Position numbers and translations under genes: made by a program
Notes under the pieces: generated by a model
Database searches by the model: none
What the model was told of the DNA's origin: nothing
What the model saw: only the letters and a program-made list of their open reading frames with translations
Part shown: positions 1 to 9,493 of the stretch, piece by piece
Numbering within the stretch: position 1 is the stretch's first letter
How the letters are laid out: every line of letters begins with the position of its first letter
DNA from: Niastella sp.
Lineage (GTDB): Bacteria > Bacteroidota > Bacteroidia > Chitinophagales > Chitinophagaceae
DNA length: 64,000 nt
Direction of reading: 5' to 3'
Assembly (NCBI GenBank): GCA_017744515.1
Contig: JAGIBF010000009.1
Span: 15,934 to 79,933, forward strand

Positions 1-935
1 GTTTCCAGGAAGTGAAGCCGATGGTATTTGCCGGTATCTTCCCGGTGAATACAGATGAGTTTGAAGAATTGCGCGATTGTATGGACAAGCTGCAGTTGAA
101 TGATGCTTCGCTTACTTATGAATTGGAAACCTCCCAGGCCCTTGGCTTTGGTTTCCGTTGCGGCTTCCTCGGTATGCTCCACATGGAGATCATCCAGGAA
201 CGTCTCGAAAGGGAGTTTGATCAAACGGTGATCACGACCGTTCCCAACGTGAGCTTTATTGCCTACACCACCAAGGGTGAAAAGGTAATTGTAAATAACC
301 CTACCGAGTTTCCCGATCCTGTAAAGACCGACCGGATCGAAGAGCCTTTTATCAAAGCGCAGATCATTACCAAGCCTGAATATATTGGTAACATCATGAC
401 GCTTTGCCTTGGCAAACGTGGCATTCTCATCAACCAAAGCTACCTTACTACTACGCGTGTGGAGCTGGTGTTTGAAATGCCTTTGACTGAGATCGTATTT
501 GACTTCTACGATAAATTAAAGAGCCAGACCCGTGGCTATGCTTCTTTCGATTATCATCCTATCGGTTATCGCGACAGTGATATCGTAAAGATGGACATTC
601 TCCTCAATAATGATAAAGTGGACGCACTCAGCGCCCTCATTCACCGTGGCCGTGCGCAGGACTTTGGTCGCAAGCTGTGCGAAAAGCTGAAGGAGTTGTT
701 GCCCCGTCAACAGTTCCAGATCGCTATCCAGGCTGCAGTAGGTGCCAAGATCATTGCCCGCGAAAACATCTCTGCAATGCGCAAGGACGTTACCGCCAAG
801 TGTTATGGTGGTGACATCAGCCGTAAGCGTAAGCTGCTCGAAAAGCAGAAAGAAGGTAAGAAGCGGATGCGCCAGATCGGTAACGTAGAGGTGCCCCAGG
901 AAGCTTTCCTGGCCGTACTGAAGCTGGATGATTAA
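1..935 (+). CDS. lepA: Elongation factor 4 (LepA), C-terminal part, truncated by window start
   Basis: Protein contains LepA-type C-terminal sequence ([70 protein letters not shown]); reading frame open to window edge. Confidence 0.97.
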   Translation, partial: FQEVKPMVFAGIFPVNTDEFEELRDCMDKLQLNDASLTYELETSQALGFGFRCGFLGMLHMEIIQERLEREFDQTVITTVPNVSFIAYTTKGEKVIVNNPTEFPDPVKTDRIEEPFIKAQIITKPEYIGNIMTLCLGKRGILINQSYLTTTRVELVFEMPLTEIVFDFYDKLKSQTRGYASFDYHPIGYRDSDIVKMDILLNNDKVDALSALIHRGRAQDFGRKLCEKLKELLPRQQFQIAIQAAVGAKIIARENISAMRKDVTAKCYGGDISRKRKLLEKQKEGKKRMRQIGNVEVPQEAFLAVLKLDD

Positions 936-999
936 TTTCCGGATTGGATTCAGGATTAGGATGCTGCGTTTTACGGCTGGTTTCCTATATTGCTGCTGC

Positions 1000-2067
1000 A
1001 TGCGCAGAACGTTATTGCTGCTGATAACAGGCCTTTTGCCGTTTCATACGCTGTTAGCCCAGACTACCCGGGATATCCGGTTCAGGGATGAACCTCCAGG
1101 CCAGCGTATACAGCATTATTATGTCAATTCTGTTAAAGACGAGCGTACAGATACTTCCAGCATCGGTGTGTTGAAGGCAGGGGTATTCAACAAAAAGGAA
1201 ATTGCCGTAAACCTGGAACATGGTGCAGCAGCAGCTATCGGTTCGTATATTCAAAAAAACTATAAGCAGGATACTGCTTCTTCGGCTGCAGACCTTCGCA
1301 TTACCGATTTACAGATCAAACAATTGCCTGGTGGTATCAGGTCAAAAACAGAGCTTTCTCTTACGATTGCTTTTTTCATCAATGGCACGAAGCTAACCGA
1401 ATACAAGGGCAGGGGAGAAGTACAAACGATGGGAGATATGTTTAAGCATATCGAAGACATGGTTCGTCAGAGCTTGCAGAACAGTTTACAGGAATTCGAT
1501 ACATGGTGGGGTGCGAACAAGCTTTTATATGCCCCCGACGCCCCGGTAACGCTCCATGTTGAGATCGACCCTGCTCCCAAAGACCCCAACCAGCTCGGTT
1601 ATTCCAGATCACGTCCGCTGACGGCTAATGATTTTTTAGGCAAGCCCGATGATATGTCACGTGCTGCAGCCGCCACTGCCGGCGCCATAGGCATTAAATA
1701 TGCTTCTACTATTGAAAACGGACGGATCTCCGTTCAGGTGGTGATCACCCCTTTTTTTGATAAGCTGAATTCGTGGTACCTGGATAAGCACCGCGATAAT
1801 GCGAAAGTGCTGGCACATGAGCAGCGGCACTTCGATATTGCTGCCATCAAAGCATGTGAACTGGCCGATACGATGCGCTCGCGGAAGCTTACCAAAAGTA
1901 ATTACTTCGGTGAATTGGAGTTGATCGCTGCGAAGAAGCAACAAGAGACGAATGACTTGCAGGCGCAGTATGATGCAGAAACGCGTCATGGTATGAACTC
2001 GTCGGCGCAGGAAAAATGGAATAAGCTGTTGCTGGATATGCTGGCGAAGTTGACGTGCTATAAATAA
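1000..2067 (+). CDS. Secreted DUF922-like putative Zn-dependent protease
   Basis: Signal peptide from internal Met (MRRTLLLLITGLLPFHTLLAQ), HEQRHFDIA metal-binding-like motif; ORF track start 928 is probably too far upstream. Confidence 0.7.
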   Translation: MRRTLLLLITGLLPFHTLLAQTTRDIRFRDEPPGQRIQHYYVNSVKDERTDTSSIGVLKAGVFNKKEIAVNLEHGAAAAIGSYIQKNYKQDTASSAADLRITDLQIKQLPGGIRSKTELSLTIAFFINGTKLTEYKGRGEVQTMGDMFKHIEDMVRQSLQNSLQEFDTWWGANKLLYAPDAPVTLHVEIDPAPKDPNQLGYSRSRPLTANDFLGKPDDMSRAAAATAGAIGIKYASTIENGRISVQVVITPFFDKLNSWYLDKHRDNAKVLAHEQRHFDIAAIKACELADTMRSRKLTKSNYFGELELIAAKKQQETNDLQAQYDAETRHGMNSSAQEKWNKLLLDMLAKLTCYK

Positions 2068-2097
2068 ATGATTACATTTAATACCTAAATAATCCCC

Positions 2098-2742
2098 ATG
2101 CGTACTCCCTTGCAGAAAGAAGAAAAGATCTTACTGGTCACCCACAGGAGTTGGCTGCAACTGATCGTACCTGTGCTGTTGATGCTTGTTGGTTTTGTAG
2201 CTTCTTATTTTATCGGCTTTATCGAATACTGGGGATGGATAGCTGCGGTGGCTGGTATTATTTATTTTCTGTTTGCTTATTGGAGCTGGAAGGTAGATAT
2301 CTGGGTGGTAACCAATTTGCGGGTGATCGATGAAACCGGACTGCTCAATCACTACGCCAAGGAAAGCCCGCTGGAGAAGATCAACAACGTTTCGTACGAT
2401 CAGAATATATGGGGCCGCATCTTCAACTATGGTCATGTGGAAATTCAAACGGCCGCAGAGGTTGGCGCCACCGATTATTATAATGTTCACCATCCCAAAC
2501 GGCTAAAAGACACTATCACACTCGCACAATCTGAATACAAGAACTTTCAATTGTCAAGCCAGGCACGGCAAATGGCCGCTGCTATGGGCTGGCAATCTAC
2601 CGCTACTGCCAGCAATGCTACCAGTGGTCACACGCCCGGCCAGAATATTGCTTCTGAATTGGAAAAGCTGTTCCAACTCAAGCAACAAGGCATTATCAGT
2701 GAAGATGAATACAACAGGGCCAAGAGTAAGTTATTGGGGTAA
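2098..2742 (+). CDS. PH domain-containing membrane protein with C-terminal SHOCT-like motif
   Basis: Two TM segments, bPH2-like region (NLRVIDETGLLNHYAKESPLEKINNVSYDQ), C-term LEKLFQLKQQGIISEDEYNRAKSKLL. Confidence 0.75.
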   Translation: MRTPLQKEEKILLVTHRSWLQLIVPVLLMLVGFVASYFIGFIEYWGWIAAVAGIIYFLFAYWSWKVDIWVVTNLRVIDETGLLNHYAKESPLEKINNVSYDQNIWGRIFNYGHVEIQTAAEVGATDYYNVHHPKRLKDTITLAQSEYKNFQLSSQARQMAAAMGWQSTATASNATSGHTPGQNIASELEKLFQLKQQGIISEDEYNRAKSKLLG

Positions 2743-2747
2743 GACTG

Positions 2748-3770
2748 TTAGTTATTGGGCTTCTTCTTAGGTGGCTTTACAGGTTCAGGCTTTTTGTTGC
2801 CCTTATTCAGGTTGCGCCTGGATTGTTCTTCCAGCTGGCGTTCGTTCACGTTGCCGGCATCATCCATTATAAGAGCGTCTTTGGGGAAATCGCCATCCTT
2901 CAACATCTGGTTGAATAACTTATCGACATGCACCCACTGGCCATTCTGCCATTTGAAGGCTTCATAGTCTCCATCGGGAACCAGGGTCCATCTCTTTTCG
3001 GGCTCGTCGCTCTCTGAAACGAGGTGATCAACCAGTATCACATCTATTTCAGGATCGTAATTCAGGAAGGTCTTTGCTTCTTTTTTATACTCGATGCTAA
3101 ACCTTGTTTGTACCGCCTTCTTTATTGAATCGTTCTTATAAGAGAAGAACGGGCCACCGAACACGGGCTCGCCGTTTTGATTAAAGGTCAGCACCTCTAT
3201 CCACTTCTTGTTGCTGTTCACACTGAAATCATCGAAGCCCAGCAGTGTATAGTACTTCTTCCCATTGTATTCTTTCATTATGATACGGTAATAGAGCGCA
3301 CCGATCCAGTTGCGAACATTGCGAACGGAGTCCATCGGATTTTTGGTGAACATAGATGCATCGAACAGGGGAAACAATTTCAATGATCCGTCTTTCGTAG
3401 GTACCTGTATAGCGCCTTTTTGATGATAGACATACTCATCTTTCTTCATTTGCCAGGTGAAGATGCGGAAGCTGCTGTCCGGCGCATACAGCCGGGAGAT
3501 ATTCAGGGAGTCGAATGGATAATAAAAGGAATTTTTGGTAACCAATGCCCGCACGAAGGTGCGCACAAACTGGCTATCGCTGCGGAAGCGATTGGCTGTG
3601 ATGGAGTCGAACACCATGCGGGCAGAGAATTCTTTCAGTGAATCTTCTTTCTTCTGCAGGGTGGCTCTGTCGGCAGCGCTTATTTTTTGGGCCTGCAAGC
3701 TGCGGGGACTTGCCATGACGGCCAGTATCAGCAGGCTGGCAGACAGATATTTTATTATCCGGTTATTCAT
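2748..3770 (-). CDS. Secreted hypothetical protein
   Basis: Long ORF with N-terminal signal peptide (MNNRIIKYLSASLLILAVMASPRSLQAQ). Confidence 0.7.
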   Translation of the reverse strand: MNNRIIKYLSASLLILAVMASPRSLQAQKISAADRATLQKKEDSLKEFSARMVFDSITANRFRSDSQFVRTFVRALVTKNSFYYPFDSLNISRLYAPDSSFRIFTWQMKKDEYVYHQKGAIQVPTKDGSLKLFPLFDASMFTKNPMDSVRNVRNWIGALYYRIIMKEYNGKKYYTLLGFDDFSVNSNKKWIEVLTFNQNGEPVFGGPFFSYKNDSIKKAVQTRFSIEYKKEAKTFLNYDPEIDVILVDHLVSESDEPEKRWTLVPDGDYEAFKWQNGQWVHVDKLFNQMLKDGDFPKDALIMDDAGNVNERQLEEQSRRNLNKGNKKPEPVKPPKKKPNN

Positions 3771-3853
3771 AATTATAGTACAATCAACGTAATAAGGAGT
3801 ATGGCAAAGGTATGCCAGTACCCCTCAAGGAACGCAAAAGCCGGGCTAAAATT

Positions 3854-4411
3854 TTATACCAATTGCAAAGCTTTTGCAAAATCGGCTAAATCCAAGACGG
3901 CCAAATCGATGGTGGGGTTGGGTAGTGGCTGGTTTGGGTGGGTAGTTTTTACAAATACGGTATGCATGCCGGCATTACGGCCAAACTCCATATCGCTGAT
4001 GTTGTTGCCAACGATGAGTGATTTGTGCAGGTCTATTTCGGGGTAATCTTTGGCTGCTTCGAGGGCCATGCCAGGATTGGGCTTGCGGTTGGGATGATCG
4101 TTGGTGAGGGAGGTGCAGTAGTAGATCTTGTCGATGCGGCCGCCGGCAGCTTCGATATCCTGCAGCATACGGGCATGTATCTCATGCAGGTCCGCTTCGG
4201 TCATCAATCCTTTACCGATGCCCCGCTGGTTGGTAGTAATGATGATGCGGCCAAAGCGGTTGGCAAATACGCTCATGGCTTCCGGTACACCGTCATAGAA
4301 TACGAACTCGTCATAGTTGTATACGTAGTCCTGGTATTTCTCGTGATTGATGACGCCATCCCGGTCGAGGAATAATGTCCAGCTATTGTCGATTTGTGTA
4401 AGATCAAGCAT
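3854..4411 (-). CDS. gmhB: HAD-family D-glycero-D-manno-heptose bisphosphate phosphatase (GmhB-like)
   Basis: LFLDRDGVINHEKYQDYV, TTNQRGIGKGLMTEADL, HPNRKPNPGM, IVGNNISDMEFGRNAG motifs; next to heptose pathway genes. Confidence 0.85.
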   Translation of the reverse strand: MLDLTQIDNSWTLFLDRDGVINHEKYQDYVYNYDEFVFYDGVPEAMSVFANRFGRIIITTNQRGIGKGLMTEADLHEIHARMLQDIEAAGGRIDKIYYCTSLTNDHPNRKPNPGMALEAAKDYPEIDLHKSLIVGNNISDMEFGRNAGMHTVFVKTTHPNQPLPNPTIDLAVLDLADFAKALQLV

Positions 4412-4413
4412 AA

Positions 4414-5115
4414 TTAAAAACTCATGGTTCCGAACTCCTGATTGGCTTTTGCATAGTCGGCTGGTATGCCAATGTCTATGAAGTAAGCGTCTTGTGCCAG
4501 GCCATACATGTTGCGTTGAGCGTATAGCTTTTCGAGGTAATCTTTTTCAAAGGAGAACTTTTCAGGCAGCGTCTCCTGTAAAAAAGACGCTACGTTCAAT
4601 GCATATACGCCCCCATTGATATAGCCGGATTCGTAATATTGTTTTTCCCGGAAGTCGCTGATCCTGTGATCCTCCATCAGTTCTACCACACCATACCGGT
4701 CAAATTGCTGCATAGGCTTTAGGGAAAGCGTGCAATCAGCTGCGTGGCTGGTGTGAAAGGTGGCTAACTGATCAAGCTGAATGGTGAAGATGGTATCGCC
4801 GTTCAATACCAATACATCTTTCTCCTTGGCTTTACTGCAGGCCAGTTTAATAGCGCCGCCGGTACCCAGTGGTTCCTGCTCGATGGTTGTTTGTATATCG
4901 AGATGCGGGTATTGTTCCTGCAGGAATGCTTCGATCGCTTCATGCATATACCCCAGTGAAAAGATGAATCGTTCTATCCCCTGTTTGTGGAAATAATCGA
5001 TCACGTAAGCAAGGAAAGGTTTACCGGCTACAGGAGCCATACATTTGGGCAGGTCAGGTACAGCGCTACGTAAGCGGGTGCCTAACCCCCCGGCCAGTAT
5101 GATACACTCTTTCAT
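4414..5115 (-). CDS. hddC: Nucleotidyltransferase, probable D-glycero-alpha-D-manno-heptose 1-phosphate guanylyltransferase
   Basis: MKECIILAGGLGTRLRSAVPDLPKCMAPVAGKPFLAYVIDYF signature; operon context. Confidence 0.82.
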   Translation of the reverse strand: MKECIILAGGLGTRLRSAVPDLPKCMAPVAGKPFLAYVIDYFHKQGIERFIFSLGYMHEAIEAFLQEQYPHLDIQTTIEQEPLGTGGAIKLACSKAKEKDVLVLNGDTIFTIQLDQLATFHTSHAADCTLSLKPMQQFDRYGVVELMEDHRISDFREKQYYESGYINGGVYALNVASFLQETLPEKFSFEKDYLEKLYAQRNMYGLAQDAYFIDIGIPADYAKANQEFGTMSF

Positions 5116-5693
5116 TATTCTCCGAAGTATTGTTCTTCGACCAGTTCACAAATGATATGGCCAAGCATGATGTGGCTTTCCTGGATACGGGGCGTATTTT
5201 TGGAAGGCACATTGATGAGGTAATCACTGAGCTCTTTCATCTTGCCGCCTGTCTCTCCGGTAAATCCCACAGTAACGATGCCTTTTTCACGGGCCACTTC
5301 AAATGCTTTCATGATGTTGGTAGAGTTGCCGGAAGTGGAAAGACCTACCAGGAAGTCTCCTTTTTTACCAATGCCTTTTATCAGGCGGGCAAAGATCACA
5401 TCATAGCTGTAGTCATTGGCCACGGCTGTCATATAGGATGTGTTACAGTGCAGGGCTTCTGCCGGCAATGCTTCACGGTCTTTATAGAAACGGCCGGAGA
5501 ATTCAGCCGCGAGGTGTTGTGCATCGGCCGCGCTGCCGCCATTGCCACAGAAGTAAATGTGGTTGCCATTTTTCAGAGCAGCTACCATCGCTGCAACCAC
5601 TGCTTCTGTTCTCTTCAGCAGTGCTTCATCCTGCAGAACGCTGGTCTTAACAGCTATGGATTCGCTAACGATCTTTTTTATTCTGTCTTGCAT
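5115..5693 (-). CDS. gmhA: Sedoheptulose 7-phosphate isomerase (SIS domain, GmhA-like)
   Basis: SIS motif HIYFCGNGGSAADAQHLAAEFSGRFYKDR; internal Met (MQDRIKKIVSES) preferred as start over ORF-track 5828. Confidence 0.88.
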   Translation of the reverse strand: MQDRIKKIVSESIAVKTSVLQDEALLKRTEAVVAAMVAALKNGNHIYFCGNGGSAADAQHLAAEFSGRFYKDREALPAEALHCNTSYMTAVANDYSYDVIFARLIKGIGKKGDFLVGLSTSGNSTNIMKAFEVAREKGIVTVGFTGETGGKMKELSDYLINVPSKNTPRIQESHIMLGHIICELVEEQYFGE

Positions 5694-5719
5694 AATATAT
5701 AATGATAAAGGATTTGCTA

Positions 5720-6739
5720 TTAAATGGTCCAGGAGGTCATTCCATGTTGAATGAACTGGTAATGCTTTACGTCTCCTCCAAACCTGGACAAGGTTTCGAT
5801 CACTGCATATTTTGTATTGTCGGGACAATAAAAGGTCATGAATCCCCCGCCTCCGGCGCCTGATATCTTGCCTCCGGTGGCGCCTGCTTTTTTAGCCGAC
5901 TCGTAAATGTCATCGATCAGGATATTGGAAATACCTTCAGCCATTTGTTTCTTCTGGCGGAAACCAAAGTCGAGGATGTCTCCGATCTCATGTACTTTGC
6001 CTTTCAACAAGGCTTCCTTCATCAGCTGTGCCTGGTGTTTGAGCTGGTGCATGGCTTCGATACTCTTCTCTTGTTTGTTCACCACATTCAGGCTCTGCTT
6101 TTCAATGATCTTTGCAGACTCCCGGCTGGTGGAAGTATAGTACAATACCAGGTTGTTTTCCAGTTCAAACAGGTATTGTTGTTTGATGCGTAAAGGGTTT
6201 ACGATCACTTTATCGTCGGCGTAGAATTCCATGTAGTTCACACCGCCGAATGTGCAGGCATATTGGTCCTGCCGGCCACCTGCCATGTTGAGGTCTTTTC
6301 TTTCTATTTCGTAGGCAAGGTGAGCTACGTCGTATTCGCCAAGGGGCAAACGCAGCATTTCGGCAAAAGCGCCAAGAATAGCCACCACAAGGGTAGAGGA
6401 GGTGCCCAGCCCCGATCCTGCCGGCGCATCTACAAAGGTAGACAGCCTGAATCCTGTAAGCGGAAATGCATATTGCTCCTGCAGCCGGTTGTATACTCCC
6501 TTCAGCAGGTCGAGCTTGCCATCGAGCGGCAGACGGTTGGTAAGGTCAAAACGTTGTTCTTCCTGCCTGTCCATCGCTTGCAGGATGATCACGTTTTCGC
6601 TCAGTGGTTCAATATTGGCGTACGCATAGAGTGATATGGTAGCGTTGAGGATGGCCCCGCCATAAAGGTCGCAATAGGGGCTTACATCGGTGCCGCCGCC
6701 AGCTAATCCAATTCTTAAAGGTGCTTTGCTCCTGTACAT
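5720..6739 (-). CDS. hddA: GHMP kinase, probable D-glycero-alpha-D-manno-heptose 7-phosphate kinase
   Basis: RSKAPLRIGLAGGGTDVSPYCDLYGG, APAGSGLGTSSTLVVA, GGKISGAGGGGFM GHMP motifs. Confidence 0.86.
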   Translation of the reverse strand: MYRSKAPLRIGLAGGGTDVSPYCDLYGGAILNATISLYAYANIEPLSENVIILQAMDRQEEQRFDLTNRLPLDGKLDLLKGVYNRLQEQYAFPLTGFRLSTFVDAPAGSGLGTSSTLVVAILGAFAEMLRLPLGEYDVAHLAYEIERKDLNMAGGRQDQYACTFGGVNYMEFYADDKVIVNPLRIKQQYLFELENNLVLYYTSTSRESAKIIEKQSLNVVNKQEKSIEAMHQLKHQAQLMKEALLKGKVHEIGDILDFGFRQKKQMAEGISNILIDDIYESAKKAGATGGKISGAGGGGFMTFYCPDNTKYAVIETLSRFGGDVKHYQFIQHGMTSWTI

Positions 6740-6793
6740 TGGTTTACTCCTGTTTTTTCCGCTGCGAAGATGCGAATAAAATGTATAATTCGG

Positions 6794-7945
6794 TCATGAC
6801 GGCGTTTTTGTTGCTGCCAGTTCGAGGATGGTATCTACAAGATTGTGCCAGGAGTATTTTTCTTTTTCCTGCCTCAACTGTGGTATGAAGTGTTGTTCGC
6901 CTATTTCAAAATAACGTATGATGGCGGCAGCGAGTGATGCCGGCTCTGGCTCACAGACAAGTCCTACCTGTTCATGTGGTACCAGCGCAGGCAATGCGCC
7001 TACATTGGTTACGATCATGGGCTTCTCGAAATGATAGGCGAGTGGTGTTACGCCGCTTTGCGTGGCGTTGCGGTATGGCTGCACGACGCAGTCGGCCGCG
7101 CACATATAATATTTTACTTCGCTATCGGCAATGAAATCTGTGCGCTGGATAAGCATATCTTCGATGCCCAGTTGTTTTATCTGGTCCTGGTAAGCTTTTG
7201 CATCGTGGTAATACTCTCCGGCTATCAGTAGTTTGATGTTTGCTGCGGGCGTTCTTTCTTTCACGATCTTCATAGCGTCCAGCAGCAGGTCCAGGCCTTT
7301 GTACTCGCGGATGAAACCAAAGAACAACAGTATTTTATCTTCCTGCGGCAGGCCAAGTTGCTGCCGTGCAACTGCTTTGGGCACTGCTTCGCCAAAATTG
7401 TCGTACAATGGATGGTTGACTAGCTGGGCGGGTTTGGTTTGTTCAAACTGACGCAAGTCTTTCATCACTTTTTCGCTCATGGTGATGAAGGCGTCGCAGG
7501 TCTTCAGGAAGTAACGGGTGAAGGCGGTATCACCGGGGCGCTTTTCATGCGGAATGACGTTGTCTGTTAGTGCTATGACCCGGGTATGTTTGTTTTTTTT
7601 CACCTGACGCAGGATGGTGCCAAGAGCAGGTCCCATCAACGGCAGCCAATAGCGTACGAGTATGACATCCGGTTTGATCTTTTTGAGGGTATTACCTACC
7701 TGCCACCAGTTGAACGGATGAATGGAATTGATCACTGAATAGATCTCTATACCTGCAGGTGCCGGCTCAGATGAATATTGAGTGGTGCCCGGAAACATGA
7801 ATGAAGGGTATTGCAGGGAGAAGGAATAGATGGAGCAGGCGTGTCCTTCGTCTATGAATTGCTTACATAGCCGCTGATTGAAGGTGGCTAAACCGCCCCG
7901 CAGGGGATGGCCGGGACCAATAATGACTACTTTTTTGTGCGCCAT
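6794..7945 (-). CDS. Glycosyltransferase family 4-like
   Basis: GPGHPLRGGLATFNQRL N-term, LLFFGFIREYKGLDLLLDAM, GVTPLAYHFEKPMIVTNVGALPALV. Confidence 0.85.
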   Translation of the reverse strand: MAHKKVVIIGPGHPLRGGLATFNQRLCKQFIDEGHACSIYSFSLQYPSFMFPGTTQYSSEPAPAGIEIYSVINSIHPFNWWQVGNTLKKIKPDVILVRYWLPLMGPALGTILRQVKKNKHTRVIALTDNVIPHEKRPGDTAFTRYFLKTCDAFITMSEKVMKDLRQFEQTKPAQLVNHPLYDNFGEAVPKAVARQQLGLPQEDKILLFFGFIREYKGLDLLLDAMKIVKERTPAANIKLLIAGEYYHDAKAYQDQIKQLGIEDMLIQRTDFIADSEVKYYMCAADCVVQPYRNATQSGVTPLAYHFEKPMIVTNVGALPALVPHEQVGLVCEPEPASLAAAIIRYFEIGEQHFIPQLRQEKEKYSWHNLVDTILELAATKTPS

Positions 7946-7967
7946 GCAAGGGTTTCAATATTTTACT

Positions 7968-8013
7968 TGTCACCTTGAGCCTGCCGAAGGGTTTGGACAA
8001 GCTCAACCTGACA
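7968..8013. repeat. REP-like element, two inverted copies back to back
   Basis: TGTCACCTTGAGCCTGCCGAAGGGT followed by TTGGACAAGCTCAACCTGACA (reverse complement TGTCAGGTTGAGCTTGTCCAA). Confidence 0.75.
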
Positions 8014-8019
8014 TTAATC

Positions 8020-8964
8020 TTATTCTATTCCTAATTTCTTTTCGATCAGGTAAGCGTTCCGGCTTGGAGCATTCCGGGCGATCAACTCACCCAAAAAGCC
8101 TGCCATGAATAGCTGTGTACCTATTACCATGCTGGTCAATGATATATAGAAAGGGGGGCGGTTGGTAAGGCCTTTCGTCGAGTCGACAATCTTGCCAATG
8201 ACCAATATGGCAATCATGGCAAAACCGATGAGGAAGAAGATTGTCCCTATCAATCCGAAGAAGTGCATGGGCCGTTTACCATATTTACTGACAAACATGA
8301 TGGAGGCGAGGTCGAGGAAACCATTCACGAAACGTTCCCAGCCAAATTTAGTAGTGCCGTATTTGCGTTTGCGGTGCTCGACTACTTTTTCTCCTATTTT
8401 CCGGAAGCCAGCCCATTTGGCCAGTACCGGAATATAGCGGTGCATTTCGCCATATACTTCAATGCTCTTGACCACCTTGCGCCTGTAAGATTTAAGTCCG
8501 CAGTTAAAGTCATGCAGGTGTATTTTGGATATGCGGCGTGTGCTCCAGTTAAAGAAACGGGAAGGTATGTTCTTGGTCAGTGTATTGTCATACCGCTTTT
8601 TCTTCCAACCGCTGATCATATCGTACCCATCTTCCACAATAAGACGGCGGAGTTCTGGTATTTCATCGGGGCTGTCCTGCAGGTCGGCATCCATGGTGAT
8701 CACCACATCGCCCAGCGCAGCTTTGAAGCCTTCATTGAGCGCAGCTGATTTACCATAATTGCGTTGGAAACGGATGCCTTTGACATTAGGATTGCTGGTA
8801 CGCAAAGATTCTATGACATCCCACGACTCATCGGTACTTCCATCATCTATCAATATGACCTCATACGAAAGGTTTTGTTCTTTCACCACCCTGTCTATCC
8901 AGGCGCACAGTTCCGGCAGTGATTCTGCCTCGTTCAATAAGGGTACGACAATGGAGAGATCCAT
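8020..8964 (-). CDS. Glycosyltransferase family 2 (polyprenol-linked type with C-terminal TM segments)
   Basis: MDLSIVVPLLNEAESLPELCAWI, DDGSTDESWDVI, MDADLQDSPDEIPEL, two C-terminal TMs. Confidence 0.9.
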   Translation of the reverse strand: MDLSIVVPLLNEAESLPELCAWIDRVVKEQNLSYEVILIDDGSTDESWDVIESLRTSNPNVKGIRFQRNYGKSAALNEGFKAALGDVVITMDADLQDSPDEIPELRRLIVEDGYDMISGWKKKRYDNTLTKNIPSRFFNWSTRRISKIHLHDFNCGLKSYRRKVVKSIEVYGEMHRYIPVLAKWAGFRKIGEKVVEHRKRKYGTTKFGWERFVNGFLDLASIMFVSKYGKRPMHFFGLIGTIFFLIGFAMIAILVIGKIVDSTKGLTNRPPFYISLTSMVIGTQLFMAGFLGELIARNAPSRNAYLIEKKLGIE

Positions 8965-8965
8965 A

Positions 8966-9481
8966 TTATTGGTTAAAGGAATTTTCGAATGGTGTCTTTT
9001 TCTTGGTTACTGCTGCACCAATCAGGGCTGCGATAGCTCCGGAAATAACGTACCAAAAGAGCAGTATGAATATCATGAACATGGTAAAGTTCTTCTCAAA
9101 CCATTGTATACCTTGTTCTATCTGGTTGGGGTCTGCATTAGGGTTTTTGGCGGCTTCGATCCTGGCCTGTTCAACAAACTTTTCTTTTATTTCGGGGAAT
9201 AAAAAGCCTTGGGCAATGGTATACGCAACCATCAAAACAGTGATAACAGCTACTATTTTAAATCCAAATCCAAAAAGCCCTCCAAAGGTGGCCTGGTATC
9301 CGGTTTCTTTTCCATGGTTGACGACGCCCCAGATGATAGAGCCTCCAAAAATGGCTATGCTAACATATTGGATCCATCTTTCGGTATATAGATTGGCAAA
9401 GTAGATCACCAATGCCAGTACAATCAGTACCAAAGAGGCGAGTAGACCTATTGTAACTGCAGATGTAGTTTTCCTTTCCAT
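8966..9481 (-). CDS. DUF4199-like membrane protein
   Basis: Four hydrophobic segments; typical Bacteroidota DUF4199 size and neighbourhood (GT2, dihydroorotase). Confidence 0.7.
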   Translation of the reverse strand: MERKTTSAVTIGLLASLVLIVLALVIYFANLYTERWIQYVSIAIFGGSIIWGVVNHGKETGYQATFGGLFGFGFKIVAVITVLMVAYTIAQGFLFPEIKEKFVEQARIEAAKNPNADPNQIEQGIQWFEKNFTMFMIFILLFWYVISGAIAALIGAAVTKKKTPFENSFNQ

Positions 9482-9493
9482 ATCAGGCTTGTT

